Origin: Eopsaltria australis | Taxonomy: Eukaryota; Chordata; Aves; Passeriformes; Petroicidae | Length of the DNA stretch: 64,000 nucleotides | Assembly: GCA_034509425.1 (NCBI GenBank) | Contig: JAVTVJ010000012.1 | Span: 7,661,001-7,725,000, forward strand | Direction of reading: 5' to 3' | In this document: piece after piece, positions 12,001 through 22,900 of the stretch | Layout of the letters: every line of letters starts with the position of its first letter | Position numbering within the stretch: position 1 is the first letter of the stretch | Position numbers and translations under genes: made by a program | The notes under the pieces: model-generated | The model's input: only the letters and a program-made list of their open reading frames with translations | Database searches by the model: none | Told to the model about the DNA's origin: nothing

Positions 12001-14254
12001 GTGGTTGCCAATAGAGCAGTACCGCAAGGATGGTCGCATTGTCAGAGGCTTTCAAAGAGGAGCAGCTTCTTTTGGTACTTCCACTGCCATGGCAGCACTG
12101 GAGCTAACAAACAGAATGGTTCAGACTATACAGGTAGAGTGTGTTACTCCTGAAGTTAGATATAAAATGAGAGGTGTGGCTAGTAAGTGCTCTGTATTAA
12201 GCTAATATCTTAATACTGTAGATTTAAGGTTGGGAGCATCTATTAAAAAGGAAAAGGTAGCTGTATGAATAAGAGAGCTGAGAATGGGCAAAGTTTGCAG
12301 CCACCTGTGAGGTGAGAACTGTGGCATCAAATGCAATGGTTAGAAAATGGTGTTAAAATACTGCTGACCACCCAAGCTGCTGCTTGTTTCTTGATGTCTT
12401 TAATGTATTACGATGTACAATTTAATATGAAAATGTTCAGCTTCACTAAAAAAAATACTGGTACTGAGAAAGATGAGAGCTTTGTGCATGTGTGTTAGCC
12501 AGTAGTAGATTCTTACCTTTTCTTTAAAACATCCAAACAAGTGCTATTTCTGTAGATCTACACAAAGTCTATAAAGTTTACTGGATTTAACCTTAAGATA
12601 ATCTTGGATTAAAGTGTTAATGAATTTATGTTTCTTAACAGAAAATATATGACAGTACCACCTAATCTTGCAAAAATAGTATATGTGCCTAAGCTTGAAC
12701 ATATATAGTTAGAAAACCAGTGCTGTTAATCACAAGTGGGATTATATGTGTGCTTGTGTGTTTGTAAGAATTAACATTGATCAAATGTTCAGTTTCTATC
12801 TTGAGCATTTCATGCAGTTAAGAGGATGCCTTTGAAGAGACAACTATTAGGAGGGGAGAAAACCCCACCCAAACCTGCAACATTCATTCTTTTGGAATTA
12901 ATGTATAGTTAAAGCTGCACATTCCAGAAGTTCTTGTACAAAACTGTAATCTGATGCAAAGGACCTTTGCATCATTTGTGGAATAAGCATTCTTCTGTTT
13001 CAATGACATTTAAATTTGTGATCAGGTGCTACAACACTTACATGTTTTGCATTTACTCCTGATGTGCAGGCAGCTGCAGAAACTGCTTATGACATGGTCT
13101 CACCAGGGCCCACCTTCATTGAAGCAAAGAAGATCAAACGGTTCCCTCGCCATCGCTTGGCCCATCAGCCGGTTGACCTGCGGGAGGGCGTAGCCAAAGC
13201 ATACAGTGTTGTAAAAGAGGTGAGTGCAGGAGCAATTGTTGGGAACCAAAGGTAACAATCGTCTCCTAAAATGGTGAATAGAATAACAGATGTTAGTTTA
13301 GGCTGACCAAATGGAGAAGATTTCAGCTTGGAACAAGACTGTCTTCATCAATAATCTTAAACCAACAGAAATCTTGAATGGAAAAAGCAGAAAAACCCTA
13401 AGATGTCATGCAGATGAGTGTGAATAGGACTTGAGTGCTCTGCGGTTGGGATGGTTTACAATTATTCTGAGCCACGTAAACTTGATTTCCTGTGCTGTGT
13501 CATCCATCCTTTCCACCCTTCCTTTCCCTTCCTGCTTGACCACCTCTGCAGTTACTGTTAATTCTGAGGAAGGTAGAGTTTAATCATAATGCAGGATTTA
13601 AAAGAAATTAAACCTTTCTCTACTGTAACAGTGTATTATAAATTAGAATGCTGACCTGTTTTTATTATATTTTGTGTTGTACTTTGTTAGTTGTACCTTA
13701 TATAGTGTCTGTGAAGTAAGGTGTCAGCTGAGTTTCCAGTGAATTGTCATTTTTTCAGTAGTTCACAGAACCCCAGAGTTTCTTCCCTTATGCACAAAAT
13801 GTGCCACCAGAAGTTACATGAAATATTTACATCTCTGAGTTCACAGGAGTGTTATTTTAAGCCTCATTAGAAGAACTAAGTCATATTTATATCAGTGTTA
13901 TTTTACTACAGTTATAATACAAATCACCAAGAAGAAGAATTCTGAGCAGTTTAAGATTTCCCTTAGAACTAGGAGAGGTGGCTTTTTTTTTCAGTGTGAG
14001 TGATTTCCTTTATTTTCTTAAAGGGGATTACGGACACAGCCCAAACCATCTATGAGACTGCTGCTCGTGAGCATGAGAACAGAGGAGTCACTGGAGCAGT
14101 AGGAGGAGTCCTCCGCCAAATCCCACCAACTGTGGTGAAACCTTTCATCGTTGCAACAGAGGCGACCTCAAATGTTCTGGGTGGAATGAGAAACCAGATC
14201 AGGCCAGATGTGCGTCAAGAAGAGTCTCAGAAGTGGCGCCTTGGGGAGGATTGA
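1..14254 (+). CDS. ATG2B: ATG2B, 3' part (16 coding exons, C-terminal ~761 aa)
   Basis: ATG2 proteins are rod-shaped lipid-transfer proteins. They bridge the ER and the growing phagophore, bind WIPI4/WDR45, work with ATG9, and also act at lipid droplets. Exons: 1-42 (entered from the left), 271-441, 915-1056, 1833-2035, 2976-3202, 3813-3921, 5678-5872, 6456-6557, 8128-8206, 9020-9224, 10143-10212, 11115-11197, 11675-11796, 11979-12133, 13070-13219, 14024-14254. All introns are GT-AG and phases match at each junction, giving 2286 coding nt. The stop TGA is at 14252-14254. The protein reads as vertebrate ATG2B, for example 'VSRQVFIVQDLEIRDRLATS' and 'GRIVRGFQRGAASFGTSTAM', and ends 'QKWRLGED'. 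The human protein is about 2078 aa, so the chorein-like N-terminus and about 1300 residues lie outside. The part seen holds the WIPI-interacting region and the C-terminal ATG2/VPS13-like domain. ATG2A is excluded by closer agreement with ATG2B. No frameshift or internal stop was seen. Confidence 0.96.
271..441 (+). CDS. ATG2B: ATG2B exon
   Basis: 57 codons, phase 0 in and out, acceptor TTATCTAG and donor GTATAG. Encodes TKPRFELHCSSDVI... through ...GVSKPKMK. Confidence 0.93.
915..1056 (+). CDS. ATG2B: ATG2B exon
   Basis: 142 nt, phase 0 in and phase 1 out, acceptor TCCTACAG and donor GTAAGA. The product is acidic and Gln/Glu-rich (LRDLMSDAMEEIETQQ), matching the less conserved linker before the WIPI-binding region. 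Confidence 0.93.
1833..2035 (+). CDS. ATG2B: ATG2B exon
   Basis: 203 nt, phase 1 in and phase 0 out. Includes the conserved ESDDFCILFAPK stretch. Donor GTAAGA. Confidence 0.94.
2976..3202 (+). CDS. ATG2B: ATG2B exon with WIPI-binding HF motif
   Basis: 227 nt, phase 0 in and phase 2 out. Encodes IMVDDAIIIKENHFSQPIKK and then the conserved RYVVKEISLIWHLYGG. The His-Phe-Ser codons at 3039-3047 occupy the aromatic Y/H-F site that in the ATG2 family contacts WIPI4 (WDR45). Confidence 0.95.
3329..3402 (-). repeat. CR1 LINE 3'-end fragment
   Basis: GAATGGTTTGGGTTGGAAGG followed by GATCTTAAAGATCATCTAG is the reverse complement of the familiar avian CR1 3' tail. It is 5'-truncated as usual for CR1 and sits in an ATG2B intron, antisense to the gene. 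Confidence 0.85.
3813..3921 (+). CDS. ATG2B: ATG2B exon
   Basis: 109 nt, phase 2 in and phase 0 out. Encodes a Ser/Pro/His-rich piece (SPHSSPSHTPTRHGR) followed by FLMEIQLSK. Acceptor CTTCTCCAG, donor GTGAGT. Confidence 0.94.
4949..5065. other. GC- and CpG-rich island inside an ATG2B intron
   Basis: About 115 nt of strongly GC-rich sequence with many CpGs (for example CAGCGCGGGGCCGGCAG and ATGCGGCGGGG) in otherwise AT-rich intron. It has no splice sites matching ATG2B. It may be a retro-insertion fragment or a small regulatory CpG cluster; I cannot assign it to a repeat family. Confidence 0.5.
5291..5306. repeat. (TCTG)n microsatellite
   Basis: Four tandem TCTG units in an ATG2B intron. Confidence 0.8.
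5678..5872 (+). CDS. ATG2B: ATG2B exon
   Basis: 65 codons, phase 0 in and out, from VKFQHEVYPP to KEMPRKAHSNM. One of the best conserved stretches of the C-terminal half. Confidence 0.95.
6456..6557 (+). CDS. ATG2B: ATG2B exon
   Basis: 34 codons, phase 0 in and out, LTVKALHV... to ...MPLRLNIDQ. Acceptor TTTTTTTCAG. Confidence 0.94.
8128..8206 (+). CDS. ATG2B: ATG2B exon
   Basis: 79 nt, phase 0 in and phase 1 out, DALFFLKDFFTSLSTEVELL. Acceptor CCATTAG, donor GTATAT. Confidence 0.92.
9020..9224 (+). CDS. ATG2B: ATG2B exon
   Basis: 205 nt, phase 1 in and phase 2 out. Encodes VKKSPGAEVTCSLPRH and then a divergent acidic linker (MDVGNGDDDNFSQE) ending at SDQPVFF. Confidence 0.92.
10143..10212 (+). 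CDS. ATG2B: ATG2B exon
   Basis: 70 nt, phase 2 in and phase 0 out, EFRFTSEVPIRLDYHGKHVS and MDQ. Acceptor GTGTCCCAG. Confidence 0.93.
11115..11197 (+). CDS. ATG2B: ATG2B exon
   Basis: 83 nt, phase 0 in and phase 2 out, GTLAGILIGLAQLNCSELKL and KRLCYRH. Acceptor TTCACTTACAG, donor GTAAGT. Confidence 0.94.
11675..11796 (+). CDS. ATG2B: ATG2B exon
   Basis: 122 nt, phase 2 in and phase 1 out, GLLGVDKLFSYAISEWLNDI... to ...GGVGPMHSLVQL. Part of the conserved C-terminal region needed for membrane association in the family. Confidence 0.94.
11979..12133 (+). CDS. ATG2B: ATG2B exon
   Basis: 155 nt, phase 1 in and phase 0 out. Encodes VQGLKDLVWLPIEQYRKDGR and the Gly/Ala-rich FQRGAASFGTSTAMAALELT. 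Start of the ATG2 C-terminal domain, which resembles the VPS13 C-terminal fold. Confidence 0.95.
13070..13219 (+). CDS. ATG2B: ATG2B exon
   Basis: 50 codons, phase 0 in and out, AAAETAYDMVSPGP... to ...DLREGVAKAYSVVKE. Donor GTGAGT. CpG and codon GC are higher here than in the flanking introns. Confidence 0.95.
14024..14254 (+). CDS. ATG2B: ATG2B terminal coding exon
   Basis: 76 codons plus TGA, phase 0 in. Encodes GITDTAQTIYETAAREHENR ... TEATSNVLGGMRNQIRPDVR ... QKWRLGED. The end matches the family C-terminus in length and sequence, so this is the normal last exon. Confidence 0.96.
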   Translation, partial: GITDTAQTIYETAAREHENRGVTGAVGGVLRQIPPTVVKPFIVATEATSNVLGGMRNQIRPDVRQEESQKWRLGED

Positions 14255-14973
14255 GATTGTAAATCTGGCTCAGCAGGCAGGTAGCAAGGCTGGAAATGCA
14301 GAAGAATGTCCTGTTGGCAGCTTTAGATGGAGCTCACTTTGTTTTGTCATGCTCATCTCAGGAACAAATGAGGTTTTCCAACTGTTACTAGCTAAACATC
14401 CAACCAAAAATATTTATGAAGCGAAAAGCAAATTGGTACGTGCTTATACTGTGTGCTACCAATACATTTGGTAGATAGTGCCAAACATAGTGAAGCATGC
14501 GCTGCCAACTCAGAGACATGCTTGCTCTGTTCCATTTACCATATTTTTCTTGGTAGATTTGACACCTGAAGCAGTAGCCTGTATGGTGAAGCTAAGTGGA
14601 TTTTAAAGAGATTTTCTGAGCATAGTCAAAGAATTGTCTTCAATAAAGGGCTCTGCAGATGCTGTTCACTGACTAAAGGATAAAAGCTTTCATTGTGGAC
14701 ATGAGACATGAGGCAGTCTAATATGGAAGCAGATAAGATAATACTGTTTAGAGGTCATAAGCATCGCTTTTAGCGTGGCACTTACAGCAAGGACAAGCTT
14801 GATAACCATTCAGAGTTTAGATTCAGTGTCAATACACCTACGAACAGAATTTGTTCCTAAATATTAAATACCTACTTCTGTGGGTTTTTGAAGAACCTGA
14901 ATGTTGCAGAAATGTTCTGTTGTGTTGCACTTTAAAGGATATGGCCTGTATATTGTGCTTTTTTTATAGTGTG

Positions 14974-14979
14974 AATAAA
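14974..14979 (+). terminator. Proximal poly(A) signal AATAAA, ATG2B
   Basis: AATAAA about 720 nt after the stop, followed within 30 nt by the GT-rich TGTAATGTGCATTATC and TTTATGTGG. This is the best proximal cleavage site. Another AATAAA lies at 14642-14647. Confidence 0.5.
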
Positions 14980-17900
14980 CTGTAATGTGCATTATCCTTT
15001 ATGTGGTTTAGAAGCTTACACAAATTATTGAAAAGAGCATCATTTGATGATGATCCTACAGAAAAGTGTCTTAAATTTATTTAAACTCATTATATGTAAA
15101 AACTTCTTTTGTCTACTGTTACACTAATTACAATGCTAAAATACCTTCTCTTCAGGAAAACAATTGTAATTGTCGCCAGCAGTTCTTTGTAAAAATGAAA
15201 AATCGTAAGTAAAAACAAATTATTTCATAATTTTGTCATTTAAAAGCTATACAGACTTTATTTTAGTAATCTGCTTTTGTTTTAAGTTCATACTGTTGCA
15301 AAGTTGCTGCTCTCACAAGGTATTCTTAATTTAGGTTATGTATCATCAGTTATTTGACAGTGAGTATTTGGGGTCCTTTAATTGAAACTGGGGATGGGTG
15401 AGAGGTTTTTAAAAAAGGCCAGCAAAACTTCAAAAATCAAAGTTGGTACTGACATTATTTACCATTTAGTAGGTGATGTGTGTCTCCACAGAACTTTATT
15501 AAGCACCTGACATTGCACCATTTTGGGGCAGTTAAAAGTCTTGGTGATAGATGTGCAATAATGTACTTTTTTTGTCTTGTATTGGCAAAAACTGAAGAAT
15601 ATAAAGTAAAGATTCTTTTGAGTAGAAAAATACTCCTTTTGAATTTCAGTAGACTAAACTTTAAGTGACTAGCCAGTATGTTAGTTTGTCATAGTTCTGT
15701 GCTAGTCATACATGGACATCCTGCCCATATGCCATGTGGAAAATCCCCACTGAAAAGGGGACATCAGATGCTGTTGATCAGACTTCAGTCTCAAAGGGTG
15801 ATGAGGAAGTGTTTTCCCTCTCTCTGTTCAATTGACCTGCCTCAAGCAGAAAGTTTGTGGATGGGCCTTACAGGACAAGAAGGAGTGTATGAAGGAAAAT
15901 AATTGTTGCTTGTTCATGCTCATACTACACTAGCTATTCCTGAACACCAAAGAATCTGACTGGACAGTAAATTATTTGAGAATGTCCCCTCTGTTGGGAA
16001 GACTTCTGCAGTCTGCTTTATTATTTTTTGTAAAACAAAGCTCTGGATAAAAACAAATTCCTGCACAGGATGACAGGTGATATTGTAAAGTTTTGTTTCA
16101 ATTCCCTAGATTAATTGAAGTTGTGGTACACTTTGAAAACCTGGTTATTTCAGTTAAATGTCTTGCTGCAAGCAGGAGGAGATGCTTTTGAGAGGAAAAA
16201 TACCTGCAGATTTAATAACATAAAATATTTTCTGATGTAATAATATGTACTGTCATGCATACTTCAGTAATTAGAGAACTCTGCTTTAGTGAGAGCTCAA
16301 AGCATGAGCATTTTGCACAGGAATGAGTTCCATGTTTGCAATGTGGCACCTCCTGAATGCCTTCTCAAGAAGTGGTGGTGAATCAATGCAAGTTAAGTAG
16401 CAATGCACCTTTTTCATTGGCAAGTATTATACTAGTAATTTGCTAGTACTAGTAAATAGCTAATCCAGTTCGCCCACTTAATTAGAGTACACTGCAGTAG
16501 CATAAATGTACATATTTTCTTCCTTTCAGTCACTGCTGAAGAGGAGTGGTGGCATTTCAGTGTTCTTTTCTTTTTGATTTCTGTCCAGATCTGATTGTAC
16601 TGCAAGGCAATTAGAATATATTTTTATATGAGGGCATGATGTCAAGGTAAAACATTTTTATAGTGTGTCTCTCATTGTCAGCAATACAGATTGTACAAAT
16701 TTATTAAACTTCACTTTCCACTATGGAAACCTTCTCATTTACTGCTTGCACTTTATTGAGCCTTTTCAGTGAAACTGATTCTAAGTTTTTTTCAACATTT
16801 TACTTTGGAAATGGTTTTTTAATTTTTGGGTGTATATTCTGCAGTGTTGCAGTGTTTGAAATGTTTAAAAAACCTAGAAATCACAAAACTTATCAAACTA
16901 GTCTTTACATTCAGACAAGTTTGCAGAATGTGTCTTGTAGGGCTCGGCTTGTGTTTTAAATCAGGAAGTATCATGTATGAGAAGGGATTCATCAAATGCT
17001 CTGCTCAGTACTGTAAGAGTTTTCAAGCACTTAAAAAGATACACAAAAAGAGATTTGACTAGACATATTTCCTGAAAATGGAAGCTCATGGATAACATTA
17101 CTGTATTTTCCATTAGCAGAAGGAGATTGGCAAAAATATTCTTGTACTTGAATTTTCCACTGAAATCAGTTGCTATAGGTATGGGCAGTTTTCATATTTG
17201 TAGAGGCTGTAAACTGGCATAGACAATGTTTAATTCTTTTGAAATACTCTTAACACTACTACTGCTGTTCCTGTTACTTAGCCCAGCACCATCCTAATAG
17301 ACAGAACTGTCATCCTGCGTTGTCTTAAATATCCAGGTGTTTCAGATAATACATCGATGAGTGCCTCGGAAGTACCTGAAAAAAAGACAGCCATCCTTTG
17401 TTAAACAAACCATTCTTGCTAAGAATCTTAGCAGTGACTGAGAGCAGCAAATCATCACATCCATGCAAAGGCAGCTTCCATTTTCTTTCCACTATCTCTT
17501 CTAAATCCTGCAGGTTTTTAGCAGTGCAGTGCACCCTATGTGTCCTTGCCTAATGCTCAGCATCATCAGTGGCTCACTGGATAATCTCCCCTGAGTTCAT
17601 CTGTGCTTAAGGGATGTATCTGCTTCTATTTGTTCACTAAGTGGTTGACTGTGAACATCCATTGCTTGCTTTCATTTGCTGTTCCTTAATTGAGTTGCCA
17701 AGAAAGGTTTCTTAATAAACCAAAAAGCTGTTCAATGGTTATAACAAGACACTCTTACCAAACGTGAAACATACACCTGCAAATGTGATACTGATTTCCT
17801 TTAAATATTGAAATGTATGCATTTTGTAAAACAATGAATCCAAGAATTTGTTTAGAGTAGACGAGTATTTCTAAATCTTTTAAATACCCTAAATGCCCCT

Positions 17901-18464
17901 GCAAGATAAGTCAGAAAATGTGTGGGTATGTGTGGCAGTTTGGATCCTAGTGTGCACAGTGCTTCAGTCTCCAGGCCTCATGATTTAAGCTTCTGACAAC
18001 TGTTTTAAGTTGCTCTACATGCTGAATCTTGTTTACAATTAAATATTAGATACTTACAAGTCAAATACATAAAGACAGATCATGCATTTGTACTGGATTT
18101 CTTAATTGTAAGGTAGCTCAGACAGAAACACGGCAATTTGTGTATATGTTTGTGTATATTTTTTACATTTTTGCACTTACAGTAGTTTTGTGGTATTGTT
18201 TGTATATAGTTTGCTAGCGTAAAGAATATAATCTCATGAAATAGAAACCACTGTTGAAGGGAATTGACTATTTCAACTTGAGTTATTTTGCTTTAAGTTC
18301 TTGTCCCCTTGGTATGTCCTTGAGAATTATTTTTAACCATAATTTGTATGGCACAAAAAGTATATATTTTAGCGTATTAAAATGCTGAAAGGCCTGAGTG
18401 CAAATAGGTTGTCTGTTAAATACATTTAATGGAAAATTCCCCCACAAATTTGTAACAATACGAA

Positions 18465-18470
18465 AATAAA
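18465..18470 (+). terminator. Distal poly(A) signal AATAAA, ATG2B
   Basis: AATAAA with a downstream T- and GT-rich element. The preceding kilobase is T/A-rich UTR-like sequence. Candidate end of the longest ATG2B transcript. Confidence 0.45.
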
Positions 18471-19819
18471 TATCTTAATTTTTCCCTTGAGTTGGTGTTC
18501 TCGACCTGTGAATATAACTGACACAAAACAGTCTCCCAAAGTACCAGAATTAACTGTTAAAGCAAAGAGTTGTACCTCAAAAAAAATCACACTGACTAAA
18601 AAAGAGAAAGTTTAAAAATTGCATGGAGGTCAAAAGGTAGGAAATTAATGAAGCTGGCTGATAAAACCTGAAACCACTTCTGTTGTGCATCAACAAAGCT
18701 CTCTTTACCTGAATGATCAGATTTTGTGTCCCCCATCAGCCTGTTGCTCCAGTTAGTTACTGAGAATGTATTTCTTATCTCTGCATTTAGTGGAGGCTTT
18801 TAAAGCTTTATTAGCTTCCAAACCCTGTGAAGAATGCAACATAATTCCTTTCAGGATCCTTCTCTGATGCCCACTTCACATGTGTTTAGTTACAAGCATC
18901 TGAAAAGAGATCCTAGAGTTCGGAGTGCTGGACAATATTAAATGCCAGAGCCAAATCCCTGAATAATGTGACAGGTGTAAACAATTTTCTGCTGTGCTGT
19001 GTTTTGTAATGGTATTATTTGGGGATGAGGGGTGGTCACTGTATAAGGCTGGATAACTCTTCTGTCAAGCAGCAGCCTTTCATTTAAGAAGGAAGCTGAC
19101 TCCCACCCTATGTAGCTTCTCTTCCCTCAACCATTTTTTTTTTTTTTTAACAAGACCACATGGTGGATTAAAGGGAAGTATCCAAGTTCTTTATCTCTTT
19201 GCAATACTAGCGTATACTAGGGAGAACCGAGACGTCTCCAGGTTAGCCCCCAGACAAGCAGAGGAGACTAACACTTCACTGATGACACTCCACCTACCTG
19301 AGAATTTATGGAATGCCACCAATAAGTCATACCAACCCAGAGCAACATGAGCTGGTATCCTTGATCTCTATTCCTAATTGAGGATGACCCAGGCTCAAGT
19401 GTTTCTATTTTTTCCCCATTAGTGAATGTTGTTAGCAATATTTGAAATGCGATATTAAATAGTGGGATATTTTCTGCCAATTCATATTTCTAGGGAATAG
19501 TATCTTAAACCATCTCTATTATCAGAGATTATAAAAGTAATAAAGCTGCCTTTTTGTGACAGATAACTGAGGTTTCAGAGCTGTTTCATTCTGAAACGGT
19601 GATTAGATGACAGCAGAACTTACTGAAGGGCAACAATGAAGTATTCATGGCCCCACAGGCAAGGAAGCAGTTCAAGCTTCTTAGGTGTTTGTCATGAGAA
19701 TTTGTGAGGTATCTGTAGTGTAGTTCTGTTTTCAGGCTTTTATTTGTGTATCTAATAATTTGCTCTTTTGTTGATTTCTTTCTTCATTGAGAGCACGAGT
19801 GTTAAATTTGCTTTTGCAG

Positions 19820-19919
19820 GTTGAAGACTGAAAGGAAGCCTCCAAGGAGGAAGAGAGATGTGAAACCATTAGAGCAGGAGGAAGGTTACTTTAGTTTTGG
19901 AGATATGGCACAGAACATG
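19820..19919 (+). other. Exon-like open segment, unidentified
   Basis: Acceptor TTTGCTTTTGCAG, 100 nt open in one frame (phase 2 in, 0 out), strong donor ATG|GTAAGA. The conceptual peptide is basic then acidic/aromatic: LKTERKPPRRKRDVKPLEQE and then EGYFSFGDMAQNM. I do not recognise a family. It is not in phase with the ATG2B exons before it. It could be a real exon of an undescribed gene or a chance open frame in a 25-kb intergenic interval. Confidence 0.25.
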
Positions 19920-22900
19920 GTAAGACTTTAGACTTCAACACTTGGTTGTTGTTTGGTACTGAAGATTTGTTGGTGGCCGAAACAACTCCATGAATCTCCC
20001 AGGATGACTGACTTTCCCTTCTTCTCCCTGATGAGTTTGAAAATGCTTCCTACTGTGTGTACAACACAGTCTGAGGAAGACTTAAGGTTGTGAGTTTGAG
20101 GATGTTGGACAGTTCTGCACTGTCATCACAACACTGGCAGTCCTTGGCCAAATGGCAGGTGCAGGCAGGGTGAGCTGAAGCACAGAAGATGAAATGGCAC
20201 AGGATCTGCTCTGAGAGTGCTGATAAAAGCAAAACATGGATATGTTGAGTATTGTACAGATCTGGATTCATTGCAGGTGATGGAAAGACAGCACAGAGAC
20301 CTGGCAGTGATCAATAGAGATGTGCATAACACTTGGTGCTGTGGATGGAAGTGATAGAAAAGCAAAGTATGCTGTGAGAGGATGGGATAAGTAGTGCTCA
20401 GTTTTATAAGTAGGCTATTTATGTCTATAGAAGTTTTTAAGATACAATTCCCAGTATCATTTATCTCTTTAGGAGTATTTAACAGATCTGAAATGTTTCC
20501 TGGAATTGTTCAATAAAATGAAATGCTTCACCTTCATTATGGCCTGTCTCTGTGCACTCAGTGCCAGAACTGTCTTTTAGAGCCCTAAAAGTATTTATTT
20601 TAGACATGGAGCTTCCATTGTTTCTCAAGATCCATTTTCTCTTGGCCTTTCAATTTACTTTGTTGTAATAGTGTTTGCTCTTTTTCTTCTTTTCTGTATC
20701 CTTTCTATCTCTGAATGCTTATTTTCCTCCAAAGAGCTGATAGGCCAAATGCAACAAATGTAAATGAGGGGGAGCAATTGTACCAATTCCATTAGAGGAA
20801 AACCCTCTGACTTGATAGCTGAATACCAGCCATAGGTATTGTCCCAGGTAATGGCTTTCTGGTTTTGCTACTTTTCTTTCCTAAGAGTTGTAACTTATTG
20901 GCAAGAAGGCCCTTTCTCCTTTTCCCAACCAGAGGTGATGTCCCTCCAGGTAAATTTGTTAATAGAATGGAGCTTGACAATTCTTTCAAAAAGAAAAATT
21001 ACCCCGCATTTGAGAATATCTGTTGACGTGGGAGTGTAAACTGGGCTCTGTCTCTTCACAATATCTCACAGGCACTGCAGCAGTGACAGGAGGCAATTAC
21101 AAGGGAGCGTGTCCCACTACATTAACCATTAATGCCTCTACATCGTTGCCCTAAGCCTCTCGTATAATTTAATGCAAAGATCCACACTGACGTTAAGAGA
21201 GAAGGTTTTCAGATGCAATTTTCATCATAACCATCTTGCCTTGTTGTCCTCGACCTGAATTTTTACTGATGCTGCTTCCTATTAAGCGTGAAGCCCCAAG
21301 AATAGTTTTAACAGATATTTGTGAAGATTGCAGAAAAAGCTGGGAAGGTTGATGTATAAAGTTGAGCGGTGTTGTTATTTCTGCCACCCCTAAGATTTGC
21401 TGGTAAGTGCTCTTGTGTCTAAATCTGTCTCCTCCAGGGGCAATCATTTGAATTTAAGCTTGCCATGCAGACAGGATAAAGAGACATTAGATTTTTCAGG
21501 TAACGTTGAATATCTGAAAAATGTTTGGGGTTTGTTTGGTTTTTTTCTCACTACCCATTTTAGGGGTGGCAATATAAACAGGTTCATTGAAGTCCTCTGT
21601 GTTGCTGAGTAACAGCTCTTGATACTTGCTTTTGCAAAACTCATCTCTGCAGCAAAGTTAATGTAGAGAAAGGGCAGTGAAGTGAGTTCAGCTGCCTGAA
21701 CAGAGCCTGCAAGCTGAGGAGGAAGCTGGGTGTAAGCGTCCAGCCGTCCTGAGGAAGGACAGAGATGTTTGTTTCCAAAGCACAGTCAGTGTCTTTTTCT
21801 GGTGGGGGGAAAACAGAGCCTTTCTGAGCTTCCCCTGTGTTTTAAGGAACCAACTCTGCAGTGGGTCCTGGGGCAGGGCCATCAGGTGCAGGGAGTGACA
21901 GGCACATGACTTTCTCCTTCCTTACTGTAACACTGATACCACCCCCTTTCTTTTTCCAAGGAGATTCTGTTTCAGCCAGTTTTTCTCAGTACACCTTGTT
22001 TTTACTGCAAAATCCAAATTGTTTTTGTCCTATTCTGTTTTAAATATATATGTAAATCTTGATCTTTCATTTCACAGATAAATAAACATGGTGATGCTGG
22101 GACTCTCATTTCACACCAGTGTCCATCAGGCTGCTCCTAACTTCTCTTGTGTTCTCAACTGCTAAAAATCTCCTAGAAACCCATAGCAAAATTGAAAAAC
22201 TGAAACTGTGTCCCTGCCTATTTTTAGCAAGGCTAAAGTGAGAACTTGAGGAGAACTGAAAGAGAAGACTCCTTCAAATTCTTTACTGTTTGAAAATTGA
22301 AGGACCTGCTTAGAGTAAGGCAAAGAACTGGGAGCTTTTAGACAGAGTTGGTTCGTCTCCAGGGGAACTTCCACATGATTGAGTCTGCTTTGCTGAAAGC
22401 TGTTTCCTTCTTCACATCACTTTTCTGTTTAATACAAGTCCACTGTGTTAGGTTACAAGCAGCAAGAATTTGCATTCCTCTGACATGTAAAAATCCAGAA
22501 TTTGTCTACAGTGTGTTTCCATAAATAACAGTTGTCACTATAATGCAAAAAAAAAATTGAAACGTATTTTCAGAATAGTTCTTGTTTACATAAAAATTGG
22601 CAACTAATGTTGCCTTTTATAAATCAAATGTCATCCCATGTTTCTATTGTGGGACAGAAACTACTTGTGTAGAGGACAACATATGAGCTCTAGTCTAGTC
22701 ACTCAGGATGCAACGTGCTGGATAATTACTACTGAGATCTATGGTTGATGCTTAGGTCAATTTTAGGTGTATTATATGTACCTCTAGCTGGGAAAATTTG
22801 CATCCTTATATGGATTATAATTGTGATTATGATAATATTCCAGGATGTCAAGATAGGTGTTAAAGAGCAATAGACATTGCACTTTATGCAATGATAAAGG

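Larger units (their letters stand above)
442..14023 (+). other. ATG2B introns (intervals between the listed exons)
   Basis: Fifteen introns of about 180 to 1760 nt, AT-rich. Landmarks: a CR1 tail at 3329-3402, a GC-rich island at 4949-5065 and a TCTG microsatellite at 5291-5306. Apart from these I see no gene, RNA or other repeat inside the introns. Confidence 0.85.
14255..18485 (+). other. ATG2B: ATG2B 3' untranslated region (extent approximate)
   Basis: AT-rich sequence without sustained reading frames directly after the ATG2B stop. It contains AATAAA at 14642, 14974, 17714 and 18465. A long UTR is plausible because mammalian ATG2B also has a multi-kilobase 3'UTR. The distal end is placed at the last signal, after which a GT-rich stretch (GAGTTGGTGTTCTCG) follows. 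The true end(s) cannot be fixed without transcript data; shorter isoforms ending after 14.67 or 15.0 kb are equally possible. Confidence 0.6.
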
